Below, one piece after another: positions 5,462-6,216 of a stretch of DNA of 6,216 nucleotides. Source of the DNA: Lachnospiraceae bacterium (lineage in GTDB: Bacteria > Bacillota_A > Clostridia > Lachnospirales > Lachnospiraceae). Below the pieces are notes generated by a model. That model was not told the origin of the DNA. It saw only the letters and a list, made by a program, of their open reading frames with translations, and made no database searches. A program made the translations under genes and the position numbers. Positions within the stretch are counted from its first letter, which is position 1; every line of letters starts with the position of its first letter. Where the stretch lies: the NCBI GenBank assembly GCA_017652545.1, contig JAGCAV010000059.1, forward strand, positions 1 to 6,216, read 5' to 3'.

Positions 5462-6216
5462 ATGAAAAAAAGGATGACATGGATCCTGTTTCTTCTCATG
5501 GCGCTGATGATGACATGCTTTGCCTGGGGCGAATCAGTCACAGAGGACATCACGGAGGATCCGGAAGAAGGATACGAATATGAGGACGTGTTCACCGAGT
5601 GGAACGAGGATGCACCGGCTCTGAATGTTCTGATCGATTATGTGGAAGAAGTGACGGATGAAGAATCACCTGATTATATCCCGGTAAGCGACAGGATCGC
5701 GGTCTTTGACATGGACGGGACGCTCTATGGGGAACTATTCCCGACCTATCTGGAATATTACATGCTGGCGTGGCGCATCCTGAAGGATCCGTCGATCGAA
5801 CCGGATGAGGAGATGCTCTCACTGGGCAGGGAACTGCGCGATTCCGTCATCAATCATTCCTTTGCGGAAGACATGCCGATCCGCCACGCGATCCAGGCAG
5901 CCCGCGCGTACGCCGGACTGACGCTGGATGAGTTCTCCGATTTTGTGACGGAGATCCTCCTGAGGGATGTTGACGGGTTTGAAGGCATGACGTACGGGGA
6001 AGCGTACTATAAGCCGATGATCGAAGTGATCGAGTACCTGCAGGACAATGATTTCAAGGTCTATGTGATCAGCGGAAGTGACCGCTTTATTTGCCGCACC
6101 CTGTTTGAAGGCATCATTGACATTCCGGCCGAGAACTTTATCGGTATGGATGTGGCCCTTGAGGCAACAGGCCAGAACGGGACAGATGGCCTTGACTATG
6201 TCTTCCAGGCGGATGA
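5462..6216 (+). CDS. Exported HAD-superfamily phosphatase, 3' end beyond the window
   Basis: The frame is open to the window end, showing 251 residues. A signal peptide is clear: basic MKKRM, a hydrophobic core of about residues 7-20, and a likely signal peptidase I site after AWG (21-23). Cys19 lacks a proper lipobox around it. An acidic linker follows, with 13 of residues 24-50 being D or E and none basic. The HAD domain starts with VFDMDGTLYGE, giving nucleophile Asp83 and general acid/base Asp85. HAD motif II is VISGSDR with Ser204. Between them is an α-helical cap of the C1 type. The arrangement resembles the phosphoserine/phosphorylcholine phosphatase branch (HAD-IB-like). The substrate is unknown, and motifs III-IV are only partly in view or lie past the edge. 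It probably hydrolyses a phosphomonoester outside the cytoplasmic membrane. It has its own promoter and a strong ribosome binding site, separate from the preceding operon. Confidence 0.88.
   Translation, partial: MKKRMTWILFLLMALMMTCFAWGESVTEDITEDPEEGYEYEDVFTEWNEDAPALNVLIDYVEEVTDEESPDYIPVSDRIAVFDMDGTLYGELFPTYLEYYMLAWRILKDPSIEPDEEMLSLGRELRDSVINHSFAEDMPIRHAIQAARAYAGLTLDEFSDFVTEILLRDVDGFEGMTYGEAYYKPMIEVIEYLQDNDFKVYVISGSDRFICRTLFEGIIDIPAENFIGMDVALEATGQNGTDGLDYVFQAD

Noticed and set aside
5392..5583. 63-residue frame overlapping the start of the exported phosphatase gene
   Set aside because: It starts inside the predicted promoter, at its -10 box, lacks a ribosome binding site, and is out of frame with the well-supported signal-peptide gene.

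Overview
The window has the look of a Gram-positive Bacillota chromosome, most likely a Clostridia/Lachnospiraceae-type genome of moderate G+C. The indicators are strong AGGAGG-type ribosome binding sites, GTG and TTG starts, short hairpin-plus-T-run terminators, and the gene order rsmD–coaD–short coiled-coil protein, which I remember from that group. All recognisable genes are on the + strand and are densely packed. No phage, IS element, CRISPR array, rRNA or tRNA is visible.

Region 1 (1-1531) is an rRNA/cofactor operon. It holds the 3' end of rsmD (16S rRNA G966 methyltransferase), coaD (phosphopantetheine adenylyltransferase) and an uncharacterised soluble coiled-coil protein. It is followed by a 155-nt gap (1532-1686) with a perfect 8-bp hairpin and then a convincing Rho-independent terminator (1604-1642).

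Region 2 (1687-5332) begins with a YgiQ-family radical SAM protein. Its stop codon overlaps the ATG of a small two-helix membrane protein of unknown function (ATGA overlap). After 65 nt comes an RluA/RluD-family pseudouridine synthase that starts at TTG behind a strong Shine-Dalgarno, which can be drawn in the loop of a hairpin. A second clear terminator closes this unit (5339-5382).

Region 3 (5383-6216) has its own promoter, overlapping the terminator arm. It drives a secreted HAD-superfamily phosphatase with a signal peptide and an acidic linker, cut by the window end.

Functionally the window is mainly housekeeping: rRNA methylation, CoA synthesis, RNA pseudouridylation and a conserved but poorly understood radical SAM enzyme. 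I do not see a clear new defence or mobile system. The points most worth a second look are the YgiQ-coupled membrane protein, the coiled-coil orphan, an A+T-rich patch inside coaD, the ygiQ leader and the control region of the exported phosphatase.
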